Of a stretch of 64,000 bases of DNA, positions 48,319 to 57,097 are shown piece by piece. The stretch comes from VHCN01 sp964589935. GTDB taxonomy: Bacteria; Verrucomicrobiota; Verrucomicrobiia; Limisphaerales; VHCN01. The stretch spans positions 496,001 through 560,000 of the forward strand of contig CAZPVD010000001.1 in assembly GCA_964589935.1 (NCBI GenBank), given 5' to 3'. The notes below the pieces were generated by a model that saw only the letters and a list, made by a program, of their open reading frames with translations, was not told the origin of the DNA and did not search any database. Made by a program: the position numbers and the translations under genes. Positions within the stretch are counted from its first letter, which is position 1. Each line of letters starts with the position of its first letter.

Positions 48319-50376
48319 TTACTTAAGCCGCAGGTCGGTGATGCGCTTCACGAGCGAATCGTCGTCGAGTTTTTGGGCGTTAATGGAAATTGCCTTTGTC
48401 GCGCCGAGGGCCGTGTAGGTGCCTTGCATCCCGGCCGTGATGAACTTTTCTCCTGTGTTGTGAAGCACGAGCGGATTGGCCGCGGAGAGCACGACTGGCG
48501 TCTCAAATCCGCCCATCTTGCGAAAGCCCGGCACGAACATTTCTGGCGCGAGCAGCAAATCATCACTGGTCACGTCGAAGTTGTCGCAATCCGCGACCAC
48601 GGCGTCCGCACCCGGCGCCGCTAGGAGCGTCCAAAGGCCTGCACGGCCAATGCCGCAGAGAATGACGTGGCGTCCACCGCGCGTTTCCGCGCGCACAAAG
48701 GCGCACGCCGTCAGCAAATCCTGCACGCGCTCCTGCAAATCGGTGCGGTTGTAGGTGGTGAAAAAATTCTTGAACGGGTTGCGCTTCTTCGCCGCATCGG
48801 CGTCCGCTAGTTCGCCGGTGAGGAAAGTGTCGAGCACAAGCACGGCATGGCCGGACAGCACGAGTGAGCGCGCGAGTCCCTTGGCCGCGCCGTTGTCGGC
48901 GATGAACGGCGCTTTGCCATCTGGGTGCGCGAGCACAATGGTGCGGCGGAATTTGTCCTCGTTTGGTGTGAAGAGCGCGGCTGCCAGCCGGTCGCCCTTG
49001 CCGTCGCGGCCGAACGCGAGCTTCGTCACGGTGTAAGGCCCGTAGGGCAGCGGGTCCGGCTTTTCGGCAACAAATCCGGCAACGGGAAACTGAAGTTGCA
49101 ATGTGTGCCTCCACAGAGGTGAAAGAGTTTCCCGCGCGCGTGCTAGGGATTTTGTGTCGCTGATCCGCAGCGCGGCGAACTGCGCGGCCGCCTCGTTGAT
49201 GCGCGACTCGATGAAGGTCCGCTCGCTGATTGCGCCGGGCGCAAGCTGGTTCGTGCCTGGAAACACGCGCAAGTCAGAGTCGGGTTCCTTTTTGAACGGC
49301 ACTTCAGTCCGCGAATCTTGCAGCGGTTCGTTCAGCAGCCAGTGCTCGAACCACGGATACACGGCCTCGCGGCTTGTTTTGTTGTAATTGTGCGGGTAGT
49401 TGAAGATGGTGTAGCGCAGATGGTCGTCGGCTTTGAAAAGTTTATACACGCTCTCAAGGGCCGGGCCTTCAACGGTCAACGTCATCTTCGTCCAATCGCC
49501 GGTCGCGGCGACGAGTATTTGCGGACGCGGCGCGGGCACGGCGGCGATTTCCATGTTGGAATAATCCACGCGCAGGCCGGGCGCGTTTTCGCAGAGGCAG
49601 CCACCCTGCATTGAGTGCGACACCATCACGATGGGCGCCTGCGCGGCGAGGTTGCCCGCGATGGCGCCGAGCATGAACGTCTGCGTGCCGCCGCCGGATT
49701 CACCCGTGCATGCAAGGCGCGCGGCGTCCACATCCGGCAGCGCCATGAGGAACATCAGCGCGCGGAGACTGTTGTAAGTTTGGACGCCCATCAAATTCAG
49801 CTCCCACAACTGCGCCGTGTTGTTTGTGAGGATGCCGCGGTGCCCGCCGAACTGCATCGTGTCGTTGTAGCCGGTCATGTCGTAGCTGAACGCCACCATG
49901 CCCGCCTTGGCGAAGTTGATGCAGCGGCCAGCAATGCTGCCGGTTTCCTCGTCCGCCATGCGGCCGTTGCGCCAGTGACCGTGCGGATTGAGCACGCCCG
50001 GAAACGATCCGTTGCCGCGGCCGAGCGGACGATACAAGTTGCCGGCAAGGAAGACTCCGGGGAATGTCTGGAAATAAACCTTCTCCACGCTGTAGCCGTC
50101 GCGCTCGATGCGGCCGAAGATTTTTGCGTCCAGCGGCGCCTGATCCGGCAGCGGCCACAAGCCGCAGCTCACGAGGATTTGCTCGCGGATTTCCTTCGCG
50201 CGTTGCTGCCATTCGGCCTTCGACGCAATTGTGGGAAATGTGCGCGGCGTATTGAGGTCGCGCACGACGGTGGCACGCTGGTCTTTAACGGGCAGGGCCG
50301 GCGCGGCTGCGGGCGCAAGCAGCGGTGCGAACGTGACGATGGCAACTGAAGCGAGGCGGAGCAAATGTGAGTTCAT
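48319..50376 (-). CDS. Secreted alpha/beta-hydrolase, acetylxylan-esterase-like, two hydrolase-like halves
   Basis: A 685-aa protein from ATG 50376 with a signal peptide (SVAIVTFAPLLAPAAA region). The N-terminal half resembles acetylxylan esterases: PGVLNPHGHWRNGR, then a nucleophile elbow GESGGGTQTF with Ser227, and a likely acid/His in DHLRYTIFNYPHNYNK. The C-terminal half contains a second hydrolase-like segment (TIVLAHPDGKAPFIADNG, LVLSGHAVLVLDTF, HVILCGIGRAGLWTLL) in which the expected GxSxG is GIGRAG, without serine, so it is probably inactive or structural. It is in the same run as the PSCyt2/DUF1501 genes, which suggests deacetylation of an extracellular polysaccharide. Confidence 0.82.
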   Translation of the reverse strand: MNSHLLRLASVAIVTFAPLLAPAAAPALPVKDQRATVVRDLNTPRTFPTIASKAEWQQRAKEIREQILVSCGLWPLPDQAPLDAKIFGRIERDGYSVEKVYFQTFPGVFLAGNLYRPLGRGNGSFPGVLNPHGHWRNGRMADEETGSIAGRCINFAKAGMVAFSYDMTGYNDTMQFGGHRGILTNNTAQLWELNLMGVQTYNSLRALMFLMALPDVDAARLACTGESGGGTQTFMLGAIAGNLAAQAPIVMVSHSMQGGCLCENAPGLRVDYSNMEIAAVPAPRPQILVAATGDWTKMTLTVEGPALESVYKLFKADDHLRYTIFNYPHNYNKTSREAVYPWFEHWLLNEPLQDSRTEVPFKKEPDSDLRVFPGTNQLAPGAISERTFIESRINEAAAQFAALRISDTKSLARARETLSPLWRHTLQLQFPVAGFVAEKPDPLPYGPYTVTKLAFGRDGKGDRLAAALFTPNEDKFRRTIVLAHPDGKAPFIADNGAAKGLARSLVLSGHAVLVLDTFLTGELADADAAKKRNPFKNFFTTYNRTDLQERVQDLLTACAFVRAETRGGRHVILCGIGRAGLWTLLAAPGADAVVADCDNFDVTSDDLLLAPEMFVPGFRKMGGFETPVVLSAANPLVLHNTGEKFITAGMQGTYTALGATKAISINAQKLDDDSLVKRITDLRLK

Positions 50377-50442
50377 GCGAGTCCCCGCATCATAGCCGAA
50401 CCCGTCGCGAAGTTGAGCAAAAACTTGTCCCGCGAGGCGCAC

Positions 50443-51693
50443 CTACTGCGCCTGCACTTTGAAGAGCGTCTGCTCGGTGCGGATGAACAGTGCCTTGTCC
50501 GCCACGGCGTAGGAGGCGAGCGACTTTTCGCCGAGCGGATTTTCCGCGAGCTTCTCGAATGTTTTTCCCGCCTTGAGCACGAAGCCCGTGCCCGTCTCGT
50601 TTTGCAGATAAATCTTCCCGTCCGCAAACAGCGGCGACGATGAGAAGCCGCCGGCGAGCCGCTCGGCCCAATGCACGTCGCCTGTTTTCGCATCCACGCA
50701 GCTCGCCACGCCGTCGTCGGAAACGATGTAAAGTTCGTCCCCCACGAGCAGCGGCGACGGCGTCTTCGGCGCGCCCTTGGTGAGCGTCCACGCGACGTGC
50801 GTGTCCGTCACGTCACCTTTGCCGTCGGGGCGGATGGCGATGAGTGATGCGCGGTCGAAGCCGGAACTGAGAAAAATCATCCCATGCCCGAACACCGGCC
50901 GCGGCACGACGGAATAGCCTTCGCCGTAGCGCACGCGCCAGATTTCAGAACCATCCTTGGGATTCAGCGCGCACACTGCGCCGCTGCCGGGCGTGATGAT
51001 CTGCTTTTGTCCGTTGAACGTGATGACGAGCGGCGTGCTGAAGGAGAACTTCTTCGCCGCCGAAGTGACGCGCGGGGTTTTCCAGAGGACTTTTCCGTCC
51101 GCCTTGCTCAACGCGATGACGAATGGATCATTCGCGCCGTCGCAACTGAACACCAAGGCGTCATCAACCAACGCGGGCGAGCCGCCGTTGCCGTGGACGG
51201 GCGGGTAGCCGAGGCTGTTGTTGCTCCAGATGATTTTTCCATCGAGATCAAGGCACGCCGTGCCCATGTGGCCGAAATGGACGTAGAGCCGCCCACCCTC
51301 GACAATGGGCGTCGGGCTGGCTTGAGAGTTTTTGCCGTGCGCGCGCGTGATGGGTGACGAGAAAACTTCCGTGCTCCACAGCGTCTTGCCGTCCGCCGCG
51401 GTGAGGCAGAGTGTGCGCAACGACTGGCTCGATCCGCTCGCGTCCGCGACGGCTGTCGTTAGATAAACACGGCCGTCCACGATCACGGGAGACGACCAGC
51501 CCTTGCCCGGAAGCGCCTGCTTCCACGCGATGTTTTTCGTCGTGCTCCATTCAACGGGAAGCCCGTGCGCCGTGGAACTACCCTGCCCCGTCGGACCGCG
51601 AAACTCAGGCCAGTTCTCGGCGAAGGCGGCCGTGGAAATCGCGAAGGCCGCGGCGATAATTGCAGTGAAGTTCCGAAAGAGTCGTTTTTGCAT
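50443..51693 (-). CDS. PQQ-like beta-propeller protein, secreted
   Basis: A 416-aa protein with a Sec signal (AAFAISTAAFA, cleavage near residue 25) and the typical NWPEFRGPTGQGSS start of this group. Repeats such as PVIVDGRVYLTTAV, LDLDGKIIWSNN, ALSKADGKVLWKTP, ALNPKDGSEIWRVRYG and CVDAKTGDVHWAERL indicate an eight-bladed PQQ/BamB-type propeller. Proteins of this type are very common in Planctomycetota and Verrucomicrobiota; whether they bind PQQ is generally unknown. First gene of the long minus-strand run, 66 bp before the esterase, divergent from the oxidoreductase at 51814. Confidence 0.88.
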   Translation of the reverse strand: MQKRLFRNFTAIIAAAFAISTAAFAENWPEFRGPTGQGSSTAHGLPVEWSTTKNIAWKQALPGKGWSSPVIVDGRVYLTTAVADASGSSQSLRTLCLTAADGKTLWSTEVFSSPITRAHGKNSQASPTPIVEGGRLYVHFGHMGTACLDLDGKIIWSNNSLGYPPVHGNGGSPALVDDALVFSCDGANDPFVIALSKADGKVLWKTPRVTSAAKKFSFSTPLVITFNGQKQIITPGSGAVCALNPKDGSEIWRVRYGEGYSVVPRPVFGHGMIFLSSGFDRASLIAIRPDGKGDVTDTHVAWTLTKGAPKTPSPLLVGDELYIVSDDGVASCVDAKTGDVHWAERLAGGFSSSPLFADGKIYLQNETGTGFVLKAGKTFEKLAENPLGEKSLASYAVADKALFIRTEQTLFKVQAQ

Positions 51694-51813
51694 CGTGCGT
51701 GTGGACGAGAAAACGGCGGACGGTATTCGTCGTCCGAGCAGACTTCGTGCTCACGCGGGTGAATGTTCGCGCCGCAATTTCCATCCAACACGAATCGCAC
51801 AAGACATGATCGC

Positions 51814-53154
51814 ATGAAATCATTTCCCCATCGCCTGAACCGCCGCACGTTTATCGGACGCTCGCTCGCAGCCAGCGCCGTCGCCTCGTCATTTCCCTCG
51901 CTGTGGCTGCGCGGCGCGGACAAAATCTCGCCAAACGAAAAGCTGAACCTCGCCGCCGTCGGCGTGGCGAACAAGGGCGGGCACAACATTGACCAGCTCA
52001 AGGGCGAGAACTTCGTCGCGCTGTGCGACGTGGATGAAAACTACCTGAACAAAGCCGCTCAGGCGTGGCCGCAGGCACGGCTCTACCGTGATTACCGCAA
52101 GATGCTCGACGCCGAAGCGACCCGCATTGATGCGGTCGTGGTTTCGACAGCTGATCACACGCACGCTCCCGCGACGAGCGCCGCGCTCGCGCTCGGCAAG
52201 CCCGTCTATTGTGAGAAGCCGCTCACGCACACCGTCGCCGAGGCGCGCACCATCGCGAAACTGGCTGCAAAGCAAAAGGTCGCGACGCAGATGGGCACGC
52301 AGATTCACGCGAGCGGCAACTACAGGCGCGTGGTTGAACTCGTCCAGTCCGGCGCCATCGGCAACGTCTCGGCCGTCTATAACTGGTGCAACAAAGGCTG
52401 GTCAAACGGCCGCTTCACGCCGGGCGAGCACAAGTGCCCTGCGAACCTCGACTGGGATTTGTGGCTCGGTCCCGCAAAAGAGCGGCCTTATTCACCGAGC
52501 ATTCATCCGGCGAATTGGCGGCGCTTCTGGGAATACGGCTCCGGCACGTTCGGTGACATGGCGGCGCACGTGATGGACCTTCCCTTCTGGGCGCTGAAGC
52601 TGCGTTACCCGACTGCGGTTCAATGCGAGGGGCCGGAAGTTCATCCCGATGGCGCGCCGAGCTGGGTGAAGGCCGAGTATGATTTCCCCGCGCGCGAAGG
52701 ATTGCCCGCCGTGAAGTTCCACTGGTCCGACGGCGGCGCGCATCACGACATCGTGAAGAACACGCTCGACCACGACGGCAAGCCGCTTTCAGGCTGGGGC
52801 CTTGGCATCCTCTTCGTTGGCGATAAGGGAATGCTCGCAGCCGACTACGGCAAACGGCAGTTGCTGCCCAAGGAGAAGTTCGCTGGCTTCGCCGCGCCCG
52901 CGCCGAGCATCCCCGAGTCCATCGGCCACTGGAAGGAATGGACTCAGGCGTGCAAGACCGGCTCGCCCACGACATGCAACTTCGGCTATTCCGGCGCGCT
53001 CACGGAAACCATTCTCCTCGGCATCGTCGCCTTCCGCAGCGGCAAGCCGCTCGTGTGGGATGCGAAAAACCTGAAGGCGACAAACTTCGCCGATGCGGAG
53101 CACTACATCACCAAGACCTACCGCAAGGGTTTCGAGGTCGTGGGCCTCGCGTGA
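51814..53154 (+). CDS. Gfo/Idh/MocA family oxidoreductase with Tat signal
   Basis: A 446-aa protein from ATG 51814. A twin-arginine signal (LNRRTFIGRSLAASAVASS) precedes the Rossmann domain (LNLAAVGVANKGGHNI, ALCDVDENY). The conserved lysine is in YCEKPLTHTVAEA (EKP motif). The C-terminal alpha/beta domain has YNWCNKGWSNGRFTPGEHKCP, DWDLWLGPA and the GTFGDMAAHVMD block. Members act on sugars or cyclitols with NAD(P), and the exported ones probably keep their cofactor tightly bound. Its stop is 3 bp from that of the convergent SMP-30 gene. Substrate unknown. Confidence 0.9.
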   Translation: MKSFPHRLNRRTFIGRSLAASAVASSFPSLWLRGADKISPNEKLNLAAVGVANKGGHNIDQLKGENFVALCDVDENYLNKAAQAWPQARLYRDYRKMLDAEATRIDAVVVSTADHTHAPATSAALALGKPVYCEKPLTHTVAEARTIAKLAAKQKVATQMGTQIHASGNYRRVVELVQSGAIGNVSAVYNWCNKGWSNGRFTPGEHKCPANLDWDLWLGPAKERPYSPSIHPANWRRFWEYGSGTFGDMAAHVMDLPFWALKLRYPTAVQCEGPEVHPDGAPSWVKAEYDFPAREGLPAVKFHWSDGGAHHDIVKNTLDHDGKPLSGWGLGILFVGDKGMLAADYGKRQLLPKEKFAGFAAPAPSIPESIGHWKEWTQACKTGSPTTCNFGYSGALTETILLGIVAFRSGKPLVWDAKNLKATNFADAEHYITKTYRKGFEVVGLA

Positions 53155-53157
53155 GCG

Positions 53158-54171
53158 CTACTTCGCGGGCTTCGGCCACGCCACGTGGCCGGTGGCCTTC
53201 ACCGGCGTGCTGAACAGCGTGTGCCCCGCCGTGATGAACAGTGTGTTCAACTCCGGCCCGCCGAAGCAGAGGTTCGTCACCTCGTCAATCGTCACCGGGA
53301 TCATGTCGAGCAGGCGCCCGTCGGGCGCGATAACGTAGATGCCGCCGCGCATCTCGATGGTTTCGTTCGGCGCGAGCATCGAGCGGCCCGCTGCGACGTA
53401 AATCCTCCCCTGCGTGTCCACCTTCAAGCCGTCGCCGCCGCGGCTGCGCCCGAAGTCGAACATCTCCTTGCGCGAGTTCGGCCTCACGTTTCCGTCCGCG
53501 TTCAGCTCGAAGCGCCATATCTTGCGTGTGCCGAACTGCCCGTTGTTGTTGTCCACGAGATAGAGCCACTTGTCGTCCGACGTCACCGCGATGCCGTTGG
53601 GCCGGTCCACCTCGAACGTCAGGATGCGCGTGACCTTGCCCGGCTCATCAATGCGATACACGCCCTCGATGGGCACGCCGCTGGGCGAGCGCAACTCCAT
53701 CCCCTCGCGGGAACCGTAACGCGGATCGGTGAAGTAAATGCGCCCCTTCGAGTCAATCGTCAGGTCGTTCGGCGAATTGTATTTCTTCCCCCCGAAATTA
53801 TCCGTCAGCACCGTGATCGTGCCGTCCGCCTCCGTGCGCGTGATGCGCCGGTAACCGCCCACCGTCGCGCCCTCGCACGCCACGAGCCGCCCCTCGCGGT
53901 CGAAGATCAACCCGTTCGCGCGGCCCGACGGCTGGCGGAACACCTCGATCTCGCCGCCCGGCTTGCGGCGCATGATGCGGTTGTTCTCCACGTCGCTGAA
54001 ATACACGCTGCCATCCGCGTGCCACGCCGGCCCCTCGACGAACGCCACCTGCCCCTCCATCTTCACCGGCACGCTCGGATTGTGGACTTGCGCGCGCGCA
54101 TTGCAGACAAACAGCAAAGCGGCGCAAAGCAAAGCGGCGCAAGGCAACGGGGCGAATCGGGTGGCGTTCAT
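53158..54171 (-). CDS. SMP-30/gluconolactonase-family protein, secreted
   Basis: A 337-aa six-bladed propeller with a Sec signal (LPCAALLCAALLFVCNARA). SMP-30 blocks: FVEGPAWHADGSVYFSDVENNRI (the Glu is the family metal ligand, residues 45-67), PSGRANGLIFDREGRLVACE, YNSPNDLTIDSKGRIYFTDPRYG with the Asn metal ligand, DRPNGIAVTSDDKWLYLVDN, and GGDGLKVDTQGRIYVAAG with the catalytic-type Asp. The family hydrolyses sugar lactones such as gluconolactone. It lies downstream of a cupin gene on the minus strand (48 bp). Confidence 0.92.
   Translation of the reverse strand: MNATRFAPLPCAALLCAALLFVCNARAQVHNPSVPVKMEGQVAFVEGPAWHADGSVYFSDVENNRIMRRKPGGEIEVFRQPSGRANGLIFDREGRLVACEGATVGGYRRITRTEADGTITVLTDNFGGKKYNSPNDLTIDSKGRIYFTDPRYGSREGMELRSPSGVPIEGVYRIDEPGKVTRILTFEVDRPNGIAVTSDDKWLYLVDNNNGQFGTRKIWRFELNADGNVRPNSRKEMFDFGRSRGGDGLKVDTQGRIYVAAGRSMLAPNETIEMRGGIYVIAPDGRLLDMIPVTIDEVTNLCFGGPELNTLFITAGHTLFSTPVKATGHVAWPKPAK
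54114..54143. repeat. 15-bp tandem duplication in the signal-peptide region of the SMP-30 gene
   Basis: Bases 54114-54128 and 54129-54143 are two direct copies of gcaaagcggcgcaa(a/g), 14 of 15 identical. In the protein they encode the repeated CAALL-CAALL of the signal peptide, five residues per copy, so the frame is kept. Probably a recent slippage duplication. Confidence 0.75.
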
Positions 54172-54219
54172 GGCGAGAAAGCAAACATGCGCTGGGTTGA
54201 AAAGTTGCGCCGGCTGAAA

Positions 54220-54636
54220 TCAAACCGCATCCCGATGCACCGTGTCCGGCGAGAACGCCGGCACGCACACCGCGATGTATTCCGCGCCCCCGGCGTGCGG
54301 CGAACTGTATTGCACCCATTCCCCCGCCCTCGCGATGACGGCCTGCCCGGCCTTCACGTCCATCGCGCCGCCGCGGTGCGCCACGCGCAGCACGCCCGCG
54401 AGCACCACCGTGTATTCATCGAACTGCGGCGTCTGCCCCGGCTCGACCCAGCCCGCGGGGCTGCGCATCCGCGCGATGCTCACCGCCGCGTCGCGCGAGT
54501 TCACGCGGCCGACGAATTCCTCGATCACCTTCGGTTTGTTGCCCGCCGCGGCGATGCGCGTGGGCGATTCGATGCGCGTTGGAATCATCGCCGCGATATT
54601 CGCCACTCTTTGCTGCTGACTCAAGCCCGCAACCAC
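54220..54636 (-). CDS. Cupin domain protein
   Basis: A 138-aa single-domain cupin. GWVEPGQTPQFDEYTVVLAGVLRV carries the first cupin motif in weakened form, and the second is KAGQAVIARAGEWVQYSSP. Only part of the usual HxH...E metal set is present (PQFDE instead of HxHxxE), so metal binding may be altered. The start at 54636 or the ATG at about residue 17 (MIPTRIESPTRI) are both possible. It is upstream of the SMP-30 gene in the same direction and divergent from an oxidoreductase gene. Probably small-molecule binding or isomerisation; substrate unknown. Confidence 0.82.
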   Translation of the reverse strand: MVAGLSQQQRVANIAAMIPTRIESPTRIAAAGNKPKVIEEFVGRVNSRDAAVSIARMRSPAGWVEPGQTPQFDEYTVVLAGVLRVAHRGGAMDVKAGQAVIARAGEWVQYSSPHAGGAEYIAVCVPAFSPDTVHRDAV

Positions 54637-54731
54637 TCATTCAGCGAAAAAACCGATGAATTTTGACGTTCGCCTTCCGCCTCGGCGCTTGCGTTTGAAT
54701 TCCGCCTCCGCATACTCACCGGGTTTTTCGA

Positions 54732-55808
54732 ATGAGCACACTCAACTTCGCCCTTGTCGGCACCGGCGTCATCTCACTGCAAAATCATCTGCCCGGCCTC
54801 GCGCTGTGCAAGGATGTCAAAGTCACCGCGTTGTGCGACGCCAATCCCGCCACGCTCGAAACCGCCCGCCAGCAGACCGGCGCCCCCATTACTTCGATGA
54901 ACTGGGAGGACATCGTCAAGCGCGATGACATCCACGCCGTCATCATCGCCACGCCGAATGTGTTTCATCCGCCCGTCGCCATCGCGGCGGCGCGCAGCGG
55001 CAAGCACGTGCTCTGCGAGAAGCCGCTCGCGCTGAATTACGCCGACGCGAAGCAGATGGCCGACGAGGCGGACAAGGCCGGCGTGCGCCACATGACGGCG
55101 TTCACGTATCGCTTCGTGCCGGCGATGCGCTACCTGCATCATCTCATCGGGAAAGGCGACGCGGGGAAAATTTATCATTATCGCTCGTGTCGGTTGCAGG
55201 ATTGGGGCACGCGCAACGTCGGCTGGCGGCAGCAGAAAAGGATGGCCGGCACCGGCGAGATCGGCGACATGCTCTCGCACCGGATTGACTTCGCGCGTCA
55301 TCTCGTGAGCGAGTTCAAGCGGCTCGTCTCCAGTCTCGTGAACCACACGCCCATCCGCGGCGGACAGCCGAATGACACGGATGATTGGGTCGGGCTTCTT
55401 GCTGAATTTGAAAATGGCGCGACTGGCGTGATGGAAAGCAGCAAGCTCGCGAGTGGCGTGAACGAAGGCTGGCGCAGTCCCGACCGCGTGGAAATCAATG
55501 GCAGCGAGGCGAGCTACAGCTTCACGACAGGCACTTGGAACGAGCTGCAATACGGCAAGCTCGGCGGGCCGGGCATGAAGGCGCTGCCGATTCCCAGGGA
55601 GTTTTACACGTGGCCCGGTTCGCCGCGCGATCCCGGCGTGGGCGATCCGCTCGTGAGTTTCCGCTACGACCAGGCGATTGAGTTTGTGAACGCCATCCGC
55701 GAGCAGCGTCCCTGCGCGGTCACGCTGCGCGACGGTGCCCGCGCACAGGCAGTGATTGACGCGGCGGTGAAGTCATCCGAAATCGGACAATGGGTTGAGT
55801 TGCCGTGA
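54732..55808 (+). CDS. Gfo/Idh/MocA family oxidoreductase, cytoplasmic
   Basis: A 358-aa protein without signal peptide. Rossmann start NFALVGTGVISLQNHLPGL, then VTALCDANPATLE, VIIATPNVFHPPVAIAAA, the EKP motif LCEKPLALNYADAKQMA, and the C-terminal-domain HRIDFARHLV with the conserved catalytic-type histidine region. NAD(P)-dependent sugar or inositol dehydrogenation is the usual activity. Precedes an SDR gene, with a short degenerate inverted repeat between them. The two enzymes could act on the same substrate in sequence. Specificity unknown. Confidence 0.9.
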   Translation: MSTLNFALVGTGVISLQNHLPGLALCKDVKVTALCDANPATLETARQQTGAPITSMNWEDIVKRDDIHAVIIATPNVFHPPVAIAAARSGKHVLCEKPLALNYADAKQMADEADKAGVRHMTAFTYRFVPAMRYLHHLIGKGDAGKIYHYRSCRLQDWGTRNVGWRQQKRMAGTGEIGDMLSHRIDFARHLVSEFKRLVSSLVNHTPIRGGQPNDTDDWVGLLAEFENGATGVMESSKLASGVNEGWRSPDRVEINGSEASYSFTTGTWNELQYGKLGGPGMKALPIPREFYTWPGSPRDPGVGDPLVSFRYDQAIEFVNAIREQRPCAVTLRDGARAQAVIDAAVKSSEIGQWVELP

Positions 55809-55821
55809 AGATAATTTCCAT

Positions 55822-55880
55822 CACAGAGACGCAGAGGATACAGGGTCAAATTCCTTCTCTGTGTTCTCTATGGCTTTGTG
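55822..55880. repeat. Degenerate inverted repeat between oxidoreductase and SDR genes
   Basis: Arms 55822-55843 (cacagagacgcagagg...) and 55859-55880 (...ggctttgtg) are complementary at 16 of 22 positions, around a 15-base centre. The words cacagag, gcagagg and ttctctgtgttctct are typical of a family of degenerate intergenic repeats I recall from many bacterial genomes. It fills most of the 82-bp gap in front of the SDR start at 55891. Confidence 0.6.
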
Positions 55881-55890
55881 GTTAAACCTT

Positions 55891-56601
55891 ATGAACAAAA
55901 CAGCAGTCGTCACCGGAGCGGGCAGCGGCGTGGGACAGGCCACGGCGCTCGCGCTCGTCAAACAAGGCTGGAAGGTCGCCATCCTCGGCAGGCGCAAGAG
56001 CGCGCTCAATGAAACCGTGAAGCTCGCGGGCAGGCTCGGTTCGCGTCTGCTCGTGTGTCCTTGCGACATTGGTGACCACGCCGCCGTTGCGAAGATGGCA
56101 CGCACGGTTCTAAAAAAGTTCGGCACCGTCGAAGTGCTGGTGAACGCCGCAGGCACGAACATTCCCCAGCGTTCTCTCGCCGAGCTTTCGCTCGCGGATT
56201 ATCACGCGGTCATTAACGCGAACCTGCACGGCTCCTACTATTGCGCGCAGGCGTTCCTGCCGCAAATGCGCGCGCGGCGCAGTGGCACCATCGTCAACAT
56301 CGTCTCTGACGCGGGCCGGCAGGCGAGTCCCAAGAGCGGGCCGTCGTATGTGATCTCCAAGTTTGGCCAGGCAGGACTCACGCAGTCCATCAACGCTGAG
56401 GAACGCAAGAACGGCGTGCGCGCGTGCTCGGTTTTCCCCGGCGACATTGATACGCCGCTGCTGGACAGACGTCCCGTCGTGCCGGACGCCACGCAACGCG
56501 CCGCGATGATGAAGGCCGAGGACATCGCCGCCTGCGCGTTGCTCGCGATCAACATGCCGTCCCGCGCGCTCGTTGAGGAAATCCTCGTGCGGCCGGCATA
56601 A
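55891..56601 (+). CDS. SDR family NAD(P)-dependent oxidoreductase
   Basis: A 236-aa classical short-chain dehydrogenase. ATG 55891 gives MNKTAVVTGAGSGVGQ, with the cofactor motif TGAGSGVG at residues 8-15. NAAG is at 85-88, Ser139, and the active-site Tyr153/Lys157 (SYVISKFG) complete the catalytic set. The frame upstream to 55795 only covers the inverted repeat. It follows a Gfo/Idh/MocA oxidoreductase gene and precedes a small TPR gene. A role in sugar or uronate oxidation/reduction is inferred from the surrounding mannonate dehydratase and transporter genes. Confidence 0.93.
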   Translation: MNKTAVVTGAGSGVGQATALALVKQGWKVAILGRRKSALNETVKLAGRLGSRLLVCPCDIGDHAAVAKMARTVLKKFGTVEVLVNAAGTNIPQRSLAELSLADYHAVINANLHGSYYCAQAFLPQMRARRSGTIVNIVSDAGRQASPKSGPSYVISKFGQAGLTQSINAEERKNGVRACSVFPGDIDTPLLDRRPVVPDATQRAAMMKAEDIAACALLAINMPSRALVEEILVRPA

Positions 56602-56672
56602 AGTTGCCGGTGTGCGACCGCTGGTTTTTTACAACCAAACTGCGCAGGTCACAGACCGCTGCGCAGGTCGAA

Positions 56673-56984
56673 ATGAACCCCACCATCGAACGCTGCCAGA
56701 AGCTGCTCGCGCAGTATCCGGACAACGAGATGGCACGGTTCAGCCTCGGCAAGGCATTATACGATCTGGGCCAGTTTGCACTCGCGCGAGATCAGTTCGC
56801 CATTGCGCTGCAACGCAAGCCGGACTGGATGGCAGTCGCGATTTTACTCGGCAAGTGCGAGCTAGCCTTGGGCAACAAATCCGCAGCACGCGCCGCGTTT
56901 GAAAGCGCGCTCGCGCTGGCCATCGCGCAAAAGCACGACGGCCCGCAGGCGGAGATGGAGCAGTTGCTCGCGGAACTGGGCTGA
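56673..56984 (+). CDS. Small tetratricopeptide repeat protein
   Basis: A 103-aa protein from ATG 56673 (MNPTIERCQKLL); a TTG at 56604 would add 23 poorly structured residues. Two to three TPR units are visible: ARFSLGKALYDLGQFALARDQFAIALQRKP and AVAILLGKCELALGNKSAARAAFESALALA are canonical repeats with W/L/G/A pattern positions. Such small proteins act as protein-binding scaffolds. It lies 71 bp after the SDR gene. No specific partner can be named. Confidence 0.85.
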   Translation: MNPTIERCQKLLAQYPDNEMARFSLGKALYDLGQFALARDQFAIALQRKPDWMAVAILLGKCELALGNKSAARAAFESALALAIAQKHDGPQAEMEQLLAELG

Positions 56985-57034
56985 ACATTTCTTCCACTTG
57001 CACGAGTGAATTGCCCCATTTCAGCGAATAGTCT

Positions 57035-57094
57035 TGGCGCGCATCGTGTCTGCCTGTAGTTAAACCGTGTTTCACTGACAGTTATTGCGCGCCA
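57035..57094. promoter_or_regulatory. Spaced perfect inverted repeat upstream of an MFS gene, operator candidate
   Basis: tggcgcgc (57035-57042) and gcgcgcca (57087-57094) are perfect inverted copies with 44 bp between. In the middle is the odd palindrome actgacagt (57073-57081). The downstream arm ends 3 bp before the MFS start at 57098. An operator bound by a regulator that loops DNA, or an mRNA hairpin hiding the start region, are both possible. No recognised consensus. Confidence 0.4.
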
Positions 57095-57097
57095 GAA

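Noticed and set aside
48319..50376. Sulfatase partner for the DUF1501/PSCyt2 genes, which often stand beside sulfatases in planctomycetes
   Set aside because: No C/S-x-P-x-R sulfatase signature is present anywhere in the translated genes; the neighbour is an alpha/beta-hydrolase.
53185..54666. Long plus-strand open frame across the SMP-30 and cupin genes
   Set aside because: Antisense to recognised genes; the translation is a string of Arg, His, Ala and Val with no structure.
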